A DNA stretch of 64,000 nt from Pseudohalocynthiibacter aestuariivivens (lineage in GTDB: Bacteria; Pseudomonadota; Alphaproteobacteria; Rhodobacterales; Rhodobacteraceae): positions 248,001 through 312,000 of the forward strand of contig NZ_JAGFNU010000002.1 of the NCBI RefSeq assembly GCF_018457175.1, given 5' to 3'. Below the pieces are notes generated by a model. That model searched no databases and was not told the origin of the DNA. It worked only from the letters and a program-made list of their open reading frames with translations. The position numbers and the translations under genes were made by a program. How positions within the stretch are numbered: the stretch's first letter is position 1; each line of letters begins with the position of its first letter. This document shows, one piece after another, positions 27,280 through 36,285 of the stretch.

Positions 27280-29094
27280 CTAGGCCTGCTCAGCGGCTTT
27301 TTCTTCCAGCGCAAGCCATTCGTCTTCTGCTGCAGCAAGCGCAGCCTGACGTTCTACAAGCGCTTCTGTGGCCTTGTTGAACTTCGCAGGTGAAGTGCTG
27401 AAAAGCTCTGGCGTTGAAAGATAATCTTCCAGCTTCGCAATCTCAGCCTCAAGCCGCGCAATCTCCTCCGGCAAGGCATCCAGCCGGTGTTGTTCTGTAA
27501 AGGAAAGCCTTGTTGGCTGTTGTTTGCTTTTCTTGGATGCCTTCAGCTCTGCTGGTTTTGGCTTTGTGTGGGTCAGGCTTTCCTTGACCACTCTTTGATT
27601 TTGGTAGTCAGACCAACCGCCTGCATAGACCGTGGCCTTACCATCGCCTTCCATTGCTACTGTCGTGGCTGCGACTCTGTCCAGGAAATCCCGGTCGTGA
27701 CTGACCAGCAGCACCGTTCCGTCATAGTCCGCCAAAATATCCTGTAATAGGTCAAGCGTTTCCACATCCAGATCGTTGGTAGGTTCATCGAGCACCAGCA
27801 GGTTCGAAGGCCTCGCCATAATTTTTGCAAGTAAAAGTCGCGCTTTTTCGCCGCCGGAGAGCGATTTCACTTTGGCACGGGCCTGTCTTTCATCAAACAG
27901 AAAATCCTTCAGGTACCCAACCACATGCCGTGGGGTTCCGCGCACCATAATCTGATCAGCTTTGCCTGAAACACGCATTTCAGGGTCGCCGGTCAGGCTG
28001 TCCCATAGTGTCATTTCCGGACTGAGCTTTGAGCGATTCTGATCAAAAACTGCAACCTCAAGATTGGTGCCAAGCGCAACGCTTCCGGTGTCCGGTTCAA
28101 TCTCTCCGATCAGAATCTTCAGCAATGTTGTTTTGCCCACGCCATTTGGCCCAACCAAAGCAACACGATCACCCCGTTCGATTCTGAGAGAGAAGTTTGA
28201 CAGGATGTTTCGCCCATCAAAGATCTTGGAGATATCTTGGGCATCAACTACGCGTTTGCCGGATTTTTGACCAGAATCAAGCTCCATCGCCGCGGCGCCC
28301 TGCCGCATTACATGTTCGGAACGCCCTGCTTTCATTTCCTTGAAAGCCCGCAGCCGCCCCTGATTTCGCGTGCGGCGCGCGCTAATGCCTTCTGCGGCCC
28401 AGCGTGCTTCTGCCTTGAGTTTTCGATCAAGCTTGTGGCGGGCTTCATCTTCCTCTTGCCAGGTTTTGTCGCGCCACGCTTCAAATGCGGCAAACCCTTT
28501 TTCCTGTCTGCGTGTTTTTCCCCTGTCGATCCAGAGTGTTGCACGCGTCAGTTCATTCAAAAAAGCACGGTCATGGCTGATCAAGACAAAGGCAGTTCGT
28601 GTTTCTTTGAGTTGAGATTCAAGCCATTGGATCGCCTCGATATCCAGATGGTTGGTTGGCTCATCAAGCAGCATGAGATCGGGCGATTCTGCCAGGAGTT
28701 TCGCAAGTGCGGCGCGCCTGCGCTCCCCCCCGGATGCGATGCCAACAGGCGTTGTCGGATCAAATTTGAGCCCTTCCGCCGCCATTTCAACGCGGTAAGT
28801 CTGATCTGGCTCCAGCCCGCTTGATGCAAATTCCCCGAGCGTCCTAAATGCGGACAAATCAGGATGTTGTTCCATATAACTTACCTGAATTCCGGGTGTC
28901 ACAGCCCTTGAACCCATATCAGGCTCAACCAATCCGGCCATAACCTTCATCAAGGTAGATTTACCTGATCCGTTGCGCCCGACCAGCGCAACGCGGTCGC
29001 CCGGCTGAACGATTAGATTGAGGTCTTTGAAGATAGGGTCTCCGCCAAAAGTCAGGGAGATATCCGAAAGCTGAAGAAGAGGTGCGCGTGCCAT
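27280..29094 (-). CDS. ABC-F family ATPase (Uup-like)
   Basis: 604 residues: two ABC domains without membrane segments. Walker A 1 'GRNGSGKST' is at 39-47 with 'ASGGERRR' and 'LLDEPTNHLD'. Walker A 2 'GPNGVGKTT' is followed by 'LSGGEKAR' and 'VLDEPTNDLD'. The interdomain linker holds 'RRTRNQGRLRAFKEM'. A charged coiled-coil tail at about 535-600 matches the Uup C-terminal domain that binds branched DNA. Uup/EttA-like proteins act on ribosomes or in genome stability. The gene is convergent with the SDR gene, six bases apart. Confidence 0.92.
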   Translation of the reverse strand: MARAPLLQLSDISLTFGGDPIFKDLNLIVQPGDRVALVGRNGSGKSTLMKVMAGLVEPDMGSRAVTPGIQVSYMEQHPDLSAFRTLGEFASSGLEPDQTYRVEMAAEGLKFDPTTPVGIASGGERRRAALAKLLAESPDLMLLDEPTNHLDIEAIQWLESQLKETRTAFVLISHDRAFLNELTRATLWIDRGKTRRQEKGFAAFEAWRDKTWQEEDEARHKLDRKLKAEARWAAEGISARRTRNQGRLRAFKEMKAGRSEHVMRQGAAAMELDSGQKSGKRVVDAQDISKIFDGRNILSNFSLRIERGDRVALVGPNGVGKTTLLKILIGEIEPDTGSVALGTNLEVAVFDQNRSKLSPEMTLWDSLTGDPEMRVSGKADQIMVRGTPRHVVGYLKDFLFDERQARAKVKSLSGGEKARLLLAKIMARPSNLLVLDEPTNDLDVETLDLLQDILADYDGTVLLVSHDRDFLDRVAATTVAMEGDGKATVYAGGWSDYQNQRVVKESLTHTKPKPAELKASKKSKQQPTRLSFTEQHRLDALPEEIARLEAEIAKLEDYLSTPELFSTSPAKFNKATEALVERQAALAAAEDEWLALEEKAAEQA

Positions 29095-29125
29095 GGCAGC
29101 GGGCTACTCTGAGAGTTCGTGCAGG

Positions 29126-29908
29126 TCAACCACTGCAAGCGGTCTTATTCACATCCTGACCCGCAACGGCGCGTAAAAGGCGTTTTCGCGCAGGCGATAT
29201 CGCCTGTATTTCGAGGCCGGTAAAGACGTGCAGCGTGTTCATATCACGATCAACGACGGCGTGATCACTAACCCATCCCCCCATAGCAAGGTAACTGCGC
29301 AACAATGGTGGCATCCCCAACAAGGCGCGATTGGCATCAGGCTTGCGCCTTAATCTTTTTGCAAACTGGAAAACATTTGGCGCCTTTACCTTTGGGCGCC
29401 AGCATTTCGGGGCGAGGTGGCGTTCCCTTAATAGGGCAAAAGCATCGTTATAATTTTCGGCCGCAGTTCCTTTGAACGATGAACAGCCGAACAGCATTTC
29501 CACCCCTTCATCATCGACGAAGCGCGTCAAAACCGCCCAGGCGACCCGCAAAATATCTGGATCACTAATATCAGGATGGATGCAAAACCGACCCAGCTCT
29601 GTCATTGGGCGCGTAAAAACCCGCAGCGCTGACAATTCGTAAAATTGCGCAGAATAGCTTTTGTCAATCTCACTGCCGTCTTTCAGCGGAAGCAACCGAA
29701 AACAACAAACCAGTTTTCCTGTTGCGGTTTCTTCGATCAGAACATGCCGGCACCGATCATCGAACTTGTCTTGCTCTAGCCCACCGACCCGCATCGGCGC
29801 ACCGGTTCCTTCAATAAAGGCCAGATGCCGCAGGCTCTGCGCATCCCTGACATCCTGCGCTGAAACAGCCAGACGTGCGGTAAAGCGGGCCTTGTCGATT
29901 GTCGCCAT
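29126..29908 (-). CDS. olsB: OlsB-like L-ornithine N-alpha-acyltransferase (GNAT fold)
   Basis: About 260 residues. Conserved parts of the OlsB family are seen: 'RLAVSAQDVRDAQSLRHLAFIE', 'DKFDDRCRHVLIEE', 'ELGRFCIHPD', 'LFGCSSFKGT' and 'PPLLRSYLAMGGWVSDHAVVDRDMNTLHVFTGLEI'. OlsB transfers a 3-hydroxyacyl group to ornithine, the first step of ornithine-lipid synthesis, a phosphorus-free membrane lipid often made under phosphate limitation. The olsA partner is not in the window, and I saw no Pho box upstream. ATG 29908 is chosen because GGAG lies six bases upstream; GTG 29911 is the alternative. Confidence 0.87.
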   Translation of the reverse strand: MATIDKARFTARLAVSAQDVRDAQSLRHLAFIEGTGAPMRVGGLEQDKFDDRCRHVLIEETATGKLVCCFRLLPLKDGSEIDKSYSAQFYELSALRVFTRPMTELGRFCIHPDISDPDILRVAWAVLTRFVDDEGVEMLFGCSSFKGTAAENYNDAFALLRERHLAPKCWRPKVKAPNVFQFAKRLRRKPDANRALLGMPPLLRSYLAMGGWVSDHAVVDRDMNTLHVFTGLEIQAISPARKRLLRAVAGQDVNKTACSG

Positions 29909-30007
29909 CACTTGCTCCGAAGCCTTCCTTAAAGCTCATAGATGTGCACGACAGTTGCCGGCGCAAGATGCTAGTTGAAATCCATCGCAAATCAAAGGGC
30001 CCGTCTT

Positions 30008-30469
30008 TTAGTTTTCGCCAATGACCTGTCCGGCATCAAAGTTACCGATATTGCTCAGGATCTGGCCGATAAACGTGACGCCACGAATGTTGCTTTCCGT
30101 TACACGGCGCGACAAGGTCACGACCTGCCCGTCTTCGAGGGCAAATCGTTCTATGTTCTCGACAACGCCGTCTCCATCAAAGCTGATTGCGACCAGCTGC
30201 CGCTCTATTTCCTGAGGCGCTTTGTACAAATGGTGCCGCCAACGGCTTTGTGCGTAATACCATCCGCCATCCGCCAGAACACCGGTCGACGTTGGACGCC
30301 CGACTGAACTGGCGACAGTTTCGCGCGTGTCGACCCCGACAAGGATCAGGTCAAGCTCACCATCAGTCGGAATATAACCGTGGTTTCGATAGGTTGCAGC
30401 ACAGGCACCTAGTGCCAAAAGAACCAACCCGATCATTACACTTTTCATCAGGGTACTGATGTTTGACAT
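30008..30469 (-). CDS. bamE: BamE/OmlA-like outer membrane assembly lipoprotein
   Basis: 153 residues with a lipoprotein signal (hydrophobic 'VMIGLVLLALGAC', lipidated Cys at about 23). The SmpA/OmlA domain follows with 'TRETVASSVGRPTSTGVLADGGWYYAQSRW' and a beta-rich end. BamE supports the BAM complex that inserts outer-membrane barrels. AGGGG lies eight bases before ATG 30469. It diverges from the yceD-rpmF operon, as in many Rhodobacterales. Confidence 0.88.
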   Translation of the reverse strand: MSNISTLMKSVMIGLVLLALGACAATYRNHGYIPTDGELDLILVGVDTRETVASSVGRPTSTGVLADGGWYYAQSRWRHHLYKAPQEIERQLVAISFDGDGVVENIERFALEDGQVVTLSRRVTESNIRGVTFIGQILSNIGNFDAGQVIGEN

Positions 30470-30556
30470 TTAAGAGCCCCTTGCCACGCCAGTCTTCGCC
30501 TCGTATCCCGCTTACAGAAGGAATGGCCTTGGTTCAAGAAAGGATGCACAATCTCT

Positions 30557-31117
30557 ATGAATGAACTTTCAGATACTCAGCCGGTTGAACATCTTTTGCG
30601 CGTGGCTGATCTTCCGACACGCAAGCCCACTCATTTTGATCTTCGGCCCAATGGGCCGGAGCTTAAATCTCTGGCAAAAGCACTTGGAATTACCGAAGTT
30701 CGAAAGCTGCGCCTTTTGGGGCGGCTAAGTCCGCAGGGAAAATCTGACTGGCGACTGGAAGCGATGCTTGGAGCAACGGTTGTTCAACCTTGTATTCTTA
30801 CTCTCGCGCCTGTCGTAACGCGAATTGACGAACCTGTAACACGGGTCTTCATGTCAACGCTTCCGGATTTTGAGGCGGAAAGTATTGAAGAGACCCCGGA
30901 AGATGATTCCATTGAGCAACTTGGCAACCACATAGATATTGGCTTGGTTATGCAGGAGGCACTGACCCTCGCGCTACCGTTATATCCCAAAGTGGCTGAC
31001 GCAAAACTTGAAGAATCGGCATTTACAGAACCTGGCAAACAAGCAATGAGCGATGAAGAAGCCCGGCCATTTGCAGGGCTTGCGGCATTGCGTGACAAAC
31101 TGCAAAAAGACAGTTAA
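30557..31117 (+). CDS. yceD: YceD family (DUF177) protein
   Basis: 186 residues of the DUF177/YceD family, linked to 23S rRNA accumulation in other bacteria and nearly always found before rpmF. Conserved parts are 'GRLSPQGKSDWRLEAMLGATVVQPCILTLAPVVTRIDEPVTRVF' and the C-terminal 'RPFAGLAALRDKL'. The position 178 bases ahead of rpmF supports the assignment. It diverges from bamE. Confidence 0.9.
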   Translation: MNELSDTQPVEHLLRVADLPTRKPTHFDLRPNGPELKSLAKALGITEVRKLRLLGRLSPQGKSDWRLEAMLGATVVQPCILTLAPVVTRIDEPVTRVFMSTLPDFEAESIEETPEDDSIEQLGNHIDIGLVMQEALTLALPLYPKVADAKLEESAFTEPGKQAMSDEEARPFAGLAALRDKLQKDS

Positions 31118-31294
31118 GACAGATGCAGGTAACGAAGCTTTGAATTAGGTCAAGAAAAGTCTTGCGCAGGCTGGGAAACGCAGTATGTTCCCGGCCTCTT
31201 TATACGGTAGGTTTGGCAGTGATGCGCACGTGCGTAGAAACACCTGATCGCCAGGAAACATCGGGGTTTTACCCCAAATGACTGAGGTAGTGAC
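31118..31294. other. Leader region of rpmF
   Basis: 177 bases without a gene. A small hairpin GGGG-TTTTA-CCCC sits about 20-30 bases before the rpmF start. There is no T run, so it is not a terminator. It may affect rpmF translation, but nothing firmer can be said. Confidence 0.4.
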
Positions 31295-31504
31295 ATGGCT
31301 GTCCCAAAGAGTAAAATTACGCGGTCGCGCCGCAACAACCGCCGTTCGCACGACGCATTGGTTGCTGGCAACCCAGCGGAATGCCCAAACTGTGGCGAAC
31401 TGAAACGTCCACACCACGTATGTGGTGCTTGCGGTCACTATGCTGACCGTGAAGTTGTCGCACTGGCAGACGAAGTTGACCTGGACGAAGAAGACGCGGC
31501 TTAA
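31295..31504 (+). CDS. rpmF: 50S ribosomal protein L32
   Basis: 69 residues with the L32 start '[22 protein letters not shown]' and the four-cysteine zinc ribbon kept in '[18 protein letters not shown]'. It is a structural protein of the large subunit. It lies between yceD and plsX, the classical order in proteobacteria. Confidence 0.97.
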   Translation: MAVPKSKITRSRRNNRRSHDALVAGNPAECPNCGELKRPHHVCGACGHYADREVVALADEVDLDEEDAA

Positions 31505-31527
31505 GCCCGTCTTCTGGCAGACCGGGC

Positions 31528-32652
31528 ATGGTGACGGAAACTTCCAATCAAACTAGCTCGGGTGCCTCAGGCACCGTTTCGCAGCTCACAGTTATTTCTG
31601 TTGACGCTATGGGCGGAGATCATGGACCGGCGGCAGTTGTCGCCGGTATTGCGCTTTCTGCTGAGAAAAATCCAGAAATCGGCTTTATCATACACGGCGA
31701 TAAGACACAGCTGGAACAGCTGATCAGCAAGCGCCACGGACTTGCTGATGTCTGTGAGGTTCGCCATTCTGACAGCGTTGTCACGATGGATGACAAACCC
31801 AGCAACGTTGTCCGCAACGGCAAAGACAGTTCCATGTGGTCAACGATCGAAGCTGTCCGAAATGGCGAAGCGACCGTTGCAGTTTCCTGTGGCAACACCG
31901 GTGCGCTCATGGCGTTGTCGATGATCAGGTTGCGCAAACTCCCCGGCATAAACAGACCTGCAATCGCCTGTCTTTGGCCGTCTCGCAACCCTGGCGGCTT
32001 TAACATCATGCTGGACGTCGGAGCGGATATTCGCGCCGATCAGGAAGACCTGCTTCAATATGCGCTTATGGGCGCGTCTTATGCCCGTAACGGTATGGAT
32101 ATCAAGCGACCCCGAATCGGTTTGCTGAACGTCGGGACAGAAGAACACAAAGGTCGTGCAGAACTGAAAGTTGCAAACGACCTGATCAGCGAAGCGTCAA
32201 AAGGCGCAAATTTTGAGTATGTCGGTTTCGTTGAAGGCGGCGACATTCCCTCAAACCGGGTTGATGTGATTGTGACAGACGGCTTTACCGGAAACATCGC
32301 CCTTAAGACCGGCGAAGGGACGGCCACCTTGATCCGCGAATTTCTGAATGCTGCGTTCAGGCACAGCCCCCTGTCACGTCTCGGCGCTCTTTTCGCGCTG
32401 ACGTCTTTGCGCCGCCTGACAGAACGCATAGATCCGCGCCGCGTGAATGGCGGTGTATTTCTCGGTCTGAACGGCACTGTGATCAAATCGCACGGTGCAG
32501 CGGATGAAACCGGCGTTTCAGCAGCGATAAAGCTTGCATTCACGCTCGCGCAGTCCGAATTTTCAGAGAAAATCGCGGCGCGGGTTGCATCCGTGTTGGT
32601 TGAAAGACAAGATAACCCTTCAATTGGGGACAATAACGGTAGGACCGAATGA
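31528..32652 (+). CDS. plsX: Phosphate acyltransferase PlsX
   Basis: 374 residues. PlsX makes acyl-phosphate from acyl-ACP for phospholipid synthesis. Seen: 'ISVDAMGGDHGPAAVVAG', 'VSCGNTGALMALSMIRLRKLPGINRPAIA', 'DVGADI' and 'VIVTDGFTGNIALKTGEG'. There is an extra poorly conserved N-terminal segment of about 20 residues before the core, so a start slightly further in is possible. It overlaps fabH by four bases (ATGA). Confidence 0.96.
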   Translation: MVTETSNQTSSGASGTVSQLTVISVDAMGGDHGPAAVVAGIALSAEKNPEIGFIIHGDKTQLEQLISKRHGLADVCEVRHSDSVVTMDDKPSNVVRNGKDSSMWSTIEAVRNGEATVAVSCGNTGALMALSMIRLRKLPGINRPAIACLWPSRNPGGFNIMLDVGADIRADQEDLLQYALMGASYARNGMDIKRPRIGLLNVGTEEHKGRAELKVANDLISEASKGANFEYVGFVEGGDIPSNRVDVIVTDGFTGNIALKTGEGTATLIREFLNAAFRHSPLSRLGALFALTSLRRLTERIDPRRVNGGVFLGLNGTVIKSHGAADETGVSAAIKLAFTLAQSEFSEKIAARVASVLVERQDNPSIGDNNGRTE

Positions 32653-33620
32653 CAATACGCGCCGTCGTAAAGGGCGTTGGGCATTATTTGCCTGAACGAG
32701 TAGTCCCGAACAGCGAATTTGAAAAAACAATCGACACAAGCGACGAATGGATTCGGTCCCGTTCGGGCATTGAACGGCGGCATTTTGCTGCTGAAGGGCA
32801 AACAACTTCAGACTTGGCAACACGGGCCGCCAAGGCAGCTCTGGAAGACGCGGGCCTAGTGCCCGATGATATCGACGCGTTGGTTCTTGCGACATCTACC
32901 GCAGATTTCACCTTTCCTTCCACTGCGACGATGGTTCAGGCCTCTCTGGGAATGACCCGGGGGTACGCTTTTGATGTCCAGGCGGTCTGTGCAGGCTTTG
33001 TCTACGCATTGTCCAATGCCAATGCGCTGATCGTATCAGGCCAGGCGCAGCGGGTTTTGGTTATCGGCGCAGAAACCTTCAGCCGTCTGATGGATTGGTC
33101 TGATCGCACGACCAGCGTTCTGTTTGGTGATGGTGCGGGGGCGTTGGTTTTAGTGGCTGAGAATGGCAAGGGCACTCCGGATGATCGCGGCATTCTGTCG
33201 TCAGATTTACATTCTGACGGTCAGTACAAAGACTTGCTTTATGTGGACGGTGGAACGTCAACAGGCACAACCGGCCATTTGCGGATGCAGGGCAAAGAAG
33301 TGTTCCGCCACGCAGTGGAAAAGCTGGCTGCAACCGCTCACGCAGCGCTTGAAAAAGCCGGCTTAAGCAGTGGTGACGTTGACTGGATCGTACCCCACCA
33401 AGCCAACCTGCGGATCATCAAAGGCACGGCCCAACGCATGCAGGTTCCGATGGACCGTGTGGTTGTAACTGTTCAGGATCATGGCAATACCTCCGCCGCA
33501 TCGATTCCCTTGGCTTTGTCGGTCGGCAAAGAGCGCGGGCAGATAAAACAGGGTGATTTGGTGGTCACAGAGGCAATTGGCGGCGGTTTGGCGTGGGGAT
33601 CGGTGGTAATCCGCTGGTAA
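32649..33620 (+). CDS. fabH: 3-oxoacyl-ACP synthase III
   Basis: 323 residues. FabH condenses acetyl-CoA with malonyl-ACP to start fatty-acid synthesis. The catalytic triad is Cys114 ('[13 protein letters not shown]'), His250 ('[10 protein letters not shown]') and Asn280 ('DHGNTSAAS'). It overlaps plsX by four bases, so lipid precursors and fatty-acid initiation are made from one transcript. Confidence 0.97.
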   Translation: MTIRAVVKGVGHYLPERVVPNSEFEKTIDTSDEWIRSRSGIERRHFAAEGQTTSDLATRAAKAALEDAGLVPDDIDALVLATSTADFTFPSTATMVQASLGMTRGYAFDVQAVCAGFVYALSNANALIVSGQAQRVLVIGAETFSRLMDWSDRTTSVLFGDGAGALVLVAENGKGTPDDRGILSSDLHSDGQYKDLLYVDGGTSTGTTGHLRMQGKEVFRHAVEKLAATAHAALEKAGLSSGDVDWIVPHQANLRIIKGTAQRMQVPMDRVVVTVQDHGNTSAASIPLALSVGKERGQIKQGDLVVTEAIGGGLAWGSVVIRW

Positions 33621-33708
33621 ATGCTGTTTTAAGGGCATCCCACAAGCCATTGATATTGACTCGGAAATTTACCTCCCTCTATGCTGGCCGAAACCAAAGG
33701 GGGGCGTA

Positions 33709-34011
33709 ATGAGCGACAAAACACTTACACGTATGGATCTGAGCGAAGCCGTTTTTCGTGAGGTTGGTCTTTCCCGTAATGACTCTGCACAGCTCGTCGA
33801 AAGTGTGTTGTCCCATATGTCGGACGCTTTGGTTGCAGGTCAGTCTGTAAAGATTTCGTCATTTGGAACATTCAGCATCCGTGACAAAGCGGCCAGAATA
33901 GGACGCAATCCCAAAACTGGCCAGGAAGTTCCGATTCATCCGCGCCGCGTGATGACTTTTCGCCCTTCACATTTGATGAAGGACAGGGTCGCCTCCGGGA
34001 ACAAGCGCTAG
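33709..34011 (+). CDS. ihfA: Integration host factor subunit alpha
   Basis: 100 residues of the HU/IHF fold: '[13 protein letters not shown]'-like start, '[21 protein letters not shown]' on the DNA-binding arm and '[20 protein letters not shown]'. With IhfB it bends DNA at specific sites. It is followed after 15 bases by a MerR-family gene, the usual neighbour. Confidence 0.95.
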   Translation: MSDKTLTRMDLSEAVFREVGLSRNDSAQLVESVLSHMSDALVAGQSVKISSFGTFSIRDKAARIGRNPKTGQEVPIHPRRVMTFRPSHLMKDRVASGNKR

Positions 34012-34026
34012 GTAGGATTCCCAGGC

Positions 34027-34740
34027 ATGGCAAAATCGCCTGACGCCTTTCGAACAATACGTGAAGTCGCTGATTGGTTAGATACGCCTGCGCATGTTCT
34101 TCGTTTTTGGGAGAGCCGGTTTTCACAGGTCAAACCTGTTAAGCGTGCTGGCGGACGGCGTTATTACCGACCAAACGATATGTTACTGCTAGGCGGTATC
34201 AAGCGGTTATTGCATGAAGATGGGATGACGATCAAAGGTGTGCAGAAACTGCTGCAAGCCGAAGGCGTGAAATCAGTCGCCGCCAAGTCTCAACCTTTGG
34301 ACGATTTGACCCAAATCTCAAAATCCTCAAGCTCTGACAATAATGTCATCGATATGCCGGTGACAAAAGCCACGCCGGCCGAAACAACAGAGCCTGTCGT
34401 GAAACCGGCAACGAAAGCGGAAACCAAACAAGACCCATCCGATGCCTCTGAAGAGACTGCGTCAGAACACGTCGTTGATATTGAGCCGGAAACAAAAGTC
34501 GCCACAGAACAGCCCGCAGCTAAAGAGGCGGCCCCTGTTGCAAAGGCACCAAAGGCCAGAAACGTTACTGTCCCGGAGGACCCGCCAGATGCAGGCCCCC
34601 TACCCGAAGAAAAGCCTGTCCTTGTTTTGTTGCGCGCAGCGAATCCAGAGCGTCTGAAGCAAAATCGGGTCCGTCTGACGGAAATCCACGACAAGCTGCT
34701 GGCTATTCGCGAAAAAATGGCGAAGGCGGCGCGTGGCTGA
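34027..34740 (+). CDS. MerR-family regulator with acidic, low-complexity tail
   Basis: 237 residues. Residues about 8-80 are a MerR helix-turn-helix ('[25 protein letters not shown]', '[34 protein letters not shown]'). About 90-195 is rich in Ala, Thr, Glu, Lys and Pro and probably disordered. A short conserved tail '[36 protein letters not shown]' may form a coiled coil. There is no typical ligand-binding Cys set. It sits behind ihfA in proteobacteria generally; targets are unknown. Confidence 0.88.
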   Translation: MAKSPDAFRTIREVADWLDTPAHVLRFWESRFSQVKPVKRAGGRRYYRPNDMLLLGGIKRLLHEDGMTIKGVQKLLQAEGVKSVAAKSQPLDDLTQISKSSSSDNNVIDMPVTKATPAETTEPVVKPATKAETKQDPSDASEETASEHVVDIEPETKVATEQPAAKEAAPVAKAPKARNVTVPEDPPDAGPLPEEKPVLVLLRAANPERLKQNRVRLTEIHDKLLAIREKMAKAARG

Positions 34741-34764
34741 CCTCAAAAATATGCGTATTCCACC

Positions 34765-34792
34765 TTGTCCCCGTCAACAAAAACAGTATGAA
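34765..34792 (+). promoter_or_regulatory. Probable promoter of tRNA-Pro
   Basis: TTGTCC (34765-34770) and TATGAA (34787-34792) spaced by 16 bases, placed so that transcription would start a few bases before the tRNA at 34804. Confidence 0.4.
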
Positions 34793-34803
34793 TGCGCGCA
34801 TGT

Positions 34804-34880
34804 CGGGCTATGGCGCAGTCTGGTAGCGCGTCCGTCTGGGGGACGGAAGGCCGCAGGTTCAAGTCCTGCTAGCCCGACCA
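34804..34880 (+). tRNA. tRNA-Pro (anticodon GGG)
   Basis: 77-nt cloverleaf. The acceptor stem is CGGGCTA with TAGCCCG followed by an encoded ACCA end. The anticodon stem TCCGT/ACGGA encloses CTGGGGG with anticodon GGG at 34838-34840. The T arm GCAGG-TTCAAGT-CCTGC is complete. It reads CCC and CCU codons. It is followed by a terminator. Confidence 0.96.
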
Positions 34881-34885
34881 TACTT

Positions 34886-34925
34886 AAAACCGTCCGTGCC
34901 AATCTGGCGCCGGGCGGTTTTGTTT
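34886..34925 (+). terminator. Rho-independent terminator after tRNA-Pro
   Basis: An 11-bp stem with one G-T pair (34886-34896 with 34911-34921) ends in TTTTGTTT. It closes the transcript of tRNA-Pro and possibly of the rpmF-merR block. Confidence 0.85.
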
Positions 34926-34965
34926 AAAAAGCCGGATTGCCAAGGCCCAAAGGAACTTTCAAAGC

Positions 34966-36048
34966 ATGACAAAACCTGGCGTACTTCCAAATCAGGCGCT
35001 TCAACAAATGATCGAAGAGGGCATAATTTCTGCAAGCCCCGACATCCTGGCTGAACAAATCCAGCCTGCGTCGCTTGATTTGCGTCTTGGGAACACTGCT
35101 TACCGTGTGCGTGCCTCTTTTCTTGCGGGTTCAGGTGCTACCGTTGCGAACCGGCTAGGTGAATTTGAAATGCATCAGATTGACCTCACCTCTGGTGCTG
35201 TATTGGAAAAGGGTGCCGTGTACGTTGTGCCCTTGATGGAAAAGCTGAATCTGCCCGACAACATTCAGGCGGTTGCGAATGCCAAAAGCTCGACAGGGCG
35301 GCTTGACCTTCTGACAAGAACCATAACGGACGGTGGGGTCGAGTTTGACCGGATCACACCGGGTTACACTGGCCCACTTTACGCAGAGATATGCCCCAGA
35401 TCGTTTTCTGTACTGGTACGGCCCGGAATGCGTCTGAACCAGATCAGGTTTCGTAGCGGGCAAGCTGTGCTAAGTGACGAGGAACTTCGTGCCCGTCAGG
35501 CCGATGTTGGCCTGGTTTCAGGCGACGCCCACATCGATCAGGGATTAGGGTTTTCGGTTGACCTCAGGCCGGAGAATGGCGATCTGGTCGGATTTCGTGC
35601 CAAACCGCATACCGGGTTGATCGACCTTGACCTTATCGGGCACTACGATCCAGCTGAATATTGGGAGCCGATCCACACGAGCGAGGGGCGCATCATCCTA
35701 GACCCCGGCGCGTTTTACATACTCGTAAGCCGCGAAGCGGTTCATATCCCCCCCGATTGCGCCGCGGAAATGGCGCCTTACCTCGCAATGGTTGGTGAGT
35801 TCCGCGTTCACTACGCAGGTTTCTTTGACCCGGGCTTTGGGCATGATGCAGCAGGCGGTAGCGGGTCACGCGGGGTACTTGAAGTGCGCTGTCACGAAGC
35901 GCCGTTTGTGCTGGAACACGGGCAGGTGGTTGGCAGATTGGTTTACGAACAGATGTCTGATGTTCCGACCCAATTGTATGGCGCGGGAATCGCGTCCAAC
36001 TATCAGGGTCAGGGACTAAAATTATCTAAACATTTCAAGACTTTGTAG
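34966..36048 (+). CDS. dcd: 2'-deoxycytidine 5'-triphosphate deaminase, double-length form
   Basis: 360 residues, about twice the length of E. coli Dcd, because this alphaproteobacterial form carries two dUTPase-like halves. First half: 'EQIQPASLDLRLGNTAYRVRASF', 'NAKSSTGRLDLLTRTITDGGVEFDRITPGYTGPLYAEI'. Second half: 'EYWEPIHTSEGRIILDPGAFYILVSREAVHIPP', 'FRVHYAGFFDPGFGHDAAGGSGSRGVLEVRCHEAPFVLEHGQVVGRLVYEQM'. It deaminates dCTP to dUTP for thymidylate synthesis. Confidence 0.92.
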   Translation: MTKPGVLPNQALQQMIEEGIISASPDILAEQIQPASLDLRLGNTAYRVRASFLAGSGATVANRLGEFEMHQIDLTSGAVLEKGAVYVVPLMEKLNLPDNIQAVANAKSSTGRLDLLTRTITDGGVEFDRITPGYTGPLYAEICPRSFSVLVRPGMRLNQIRFRSGQAVLSDEELRARQADVGLVSGDAHIDQGLGFSVDLRPENGDLVGFRAKPHTGLIDLDLIGHYDPAEYWEPIHTSEGRIILDPGAFYILVSREAVHIPPDCAAEMAPYLAMVGEFRVHYAGFFDPGFGHDAAGGSGSRGVLEVRCHEAPFVLEHGQVVGRLVYEQMSDVPTQLYGAGIASNYQGQGLKLSKHFKTL

Positions 36049-36055
36049 TATTTTT

Positions 36056-36271
36056 TTAAAGCCTTGTGATCCGTCTGGTGATTCGCGCTGCTTGTTTGGC
36101 GCGCTTGGCCGTTTCGCGGGCCTGTTTTGCTTGCTGTTGTTCTTCCGGCGTCATATCCGCAGGCACCTTGCCACGGTTGGCGGCCAAATCAATTCCCTTA
36201 TTAATCCCTTTATTGATCAGTTTTCTCATGACCAATCTGGTGATCATGTTAATGATCTGGTTGATGTTCAT
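36056..36271 (-). CDS. Small basic conserved-type protein, function unknown
   Basis: 71 residues. The N-terminal half ('INQIINMITRLVMRKLINKGINKGI') could form an amphipathic or membrane-touching helix. The C-terminal half is rich in Lys, Arg, Gln and Ala and ends in 'RITRRITRL'. GAGGTGCG lies close to ATG 36271, supporting translation. It follows scpB by 14 bases at the end of the scp operon. I do not recognise a function. Confidence 0.65.
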   Translation of the reverse strand: MNINQIINMITRLVMRKLINKGINKGIDLAANRGKVPADMTPEEQQQAKQARETAKRAKQAARITRRITRL

Positions 36272-36285
36272 ATCGCACCTCTGCT

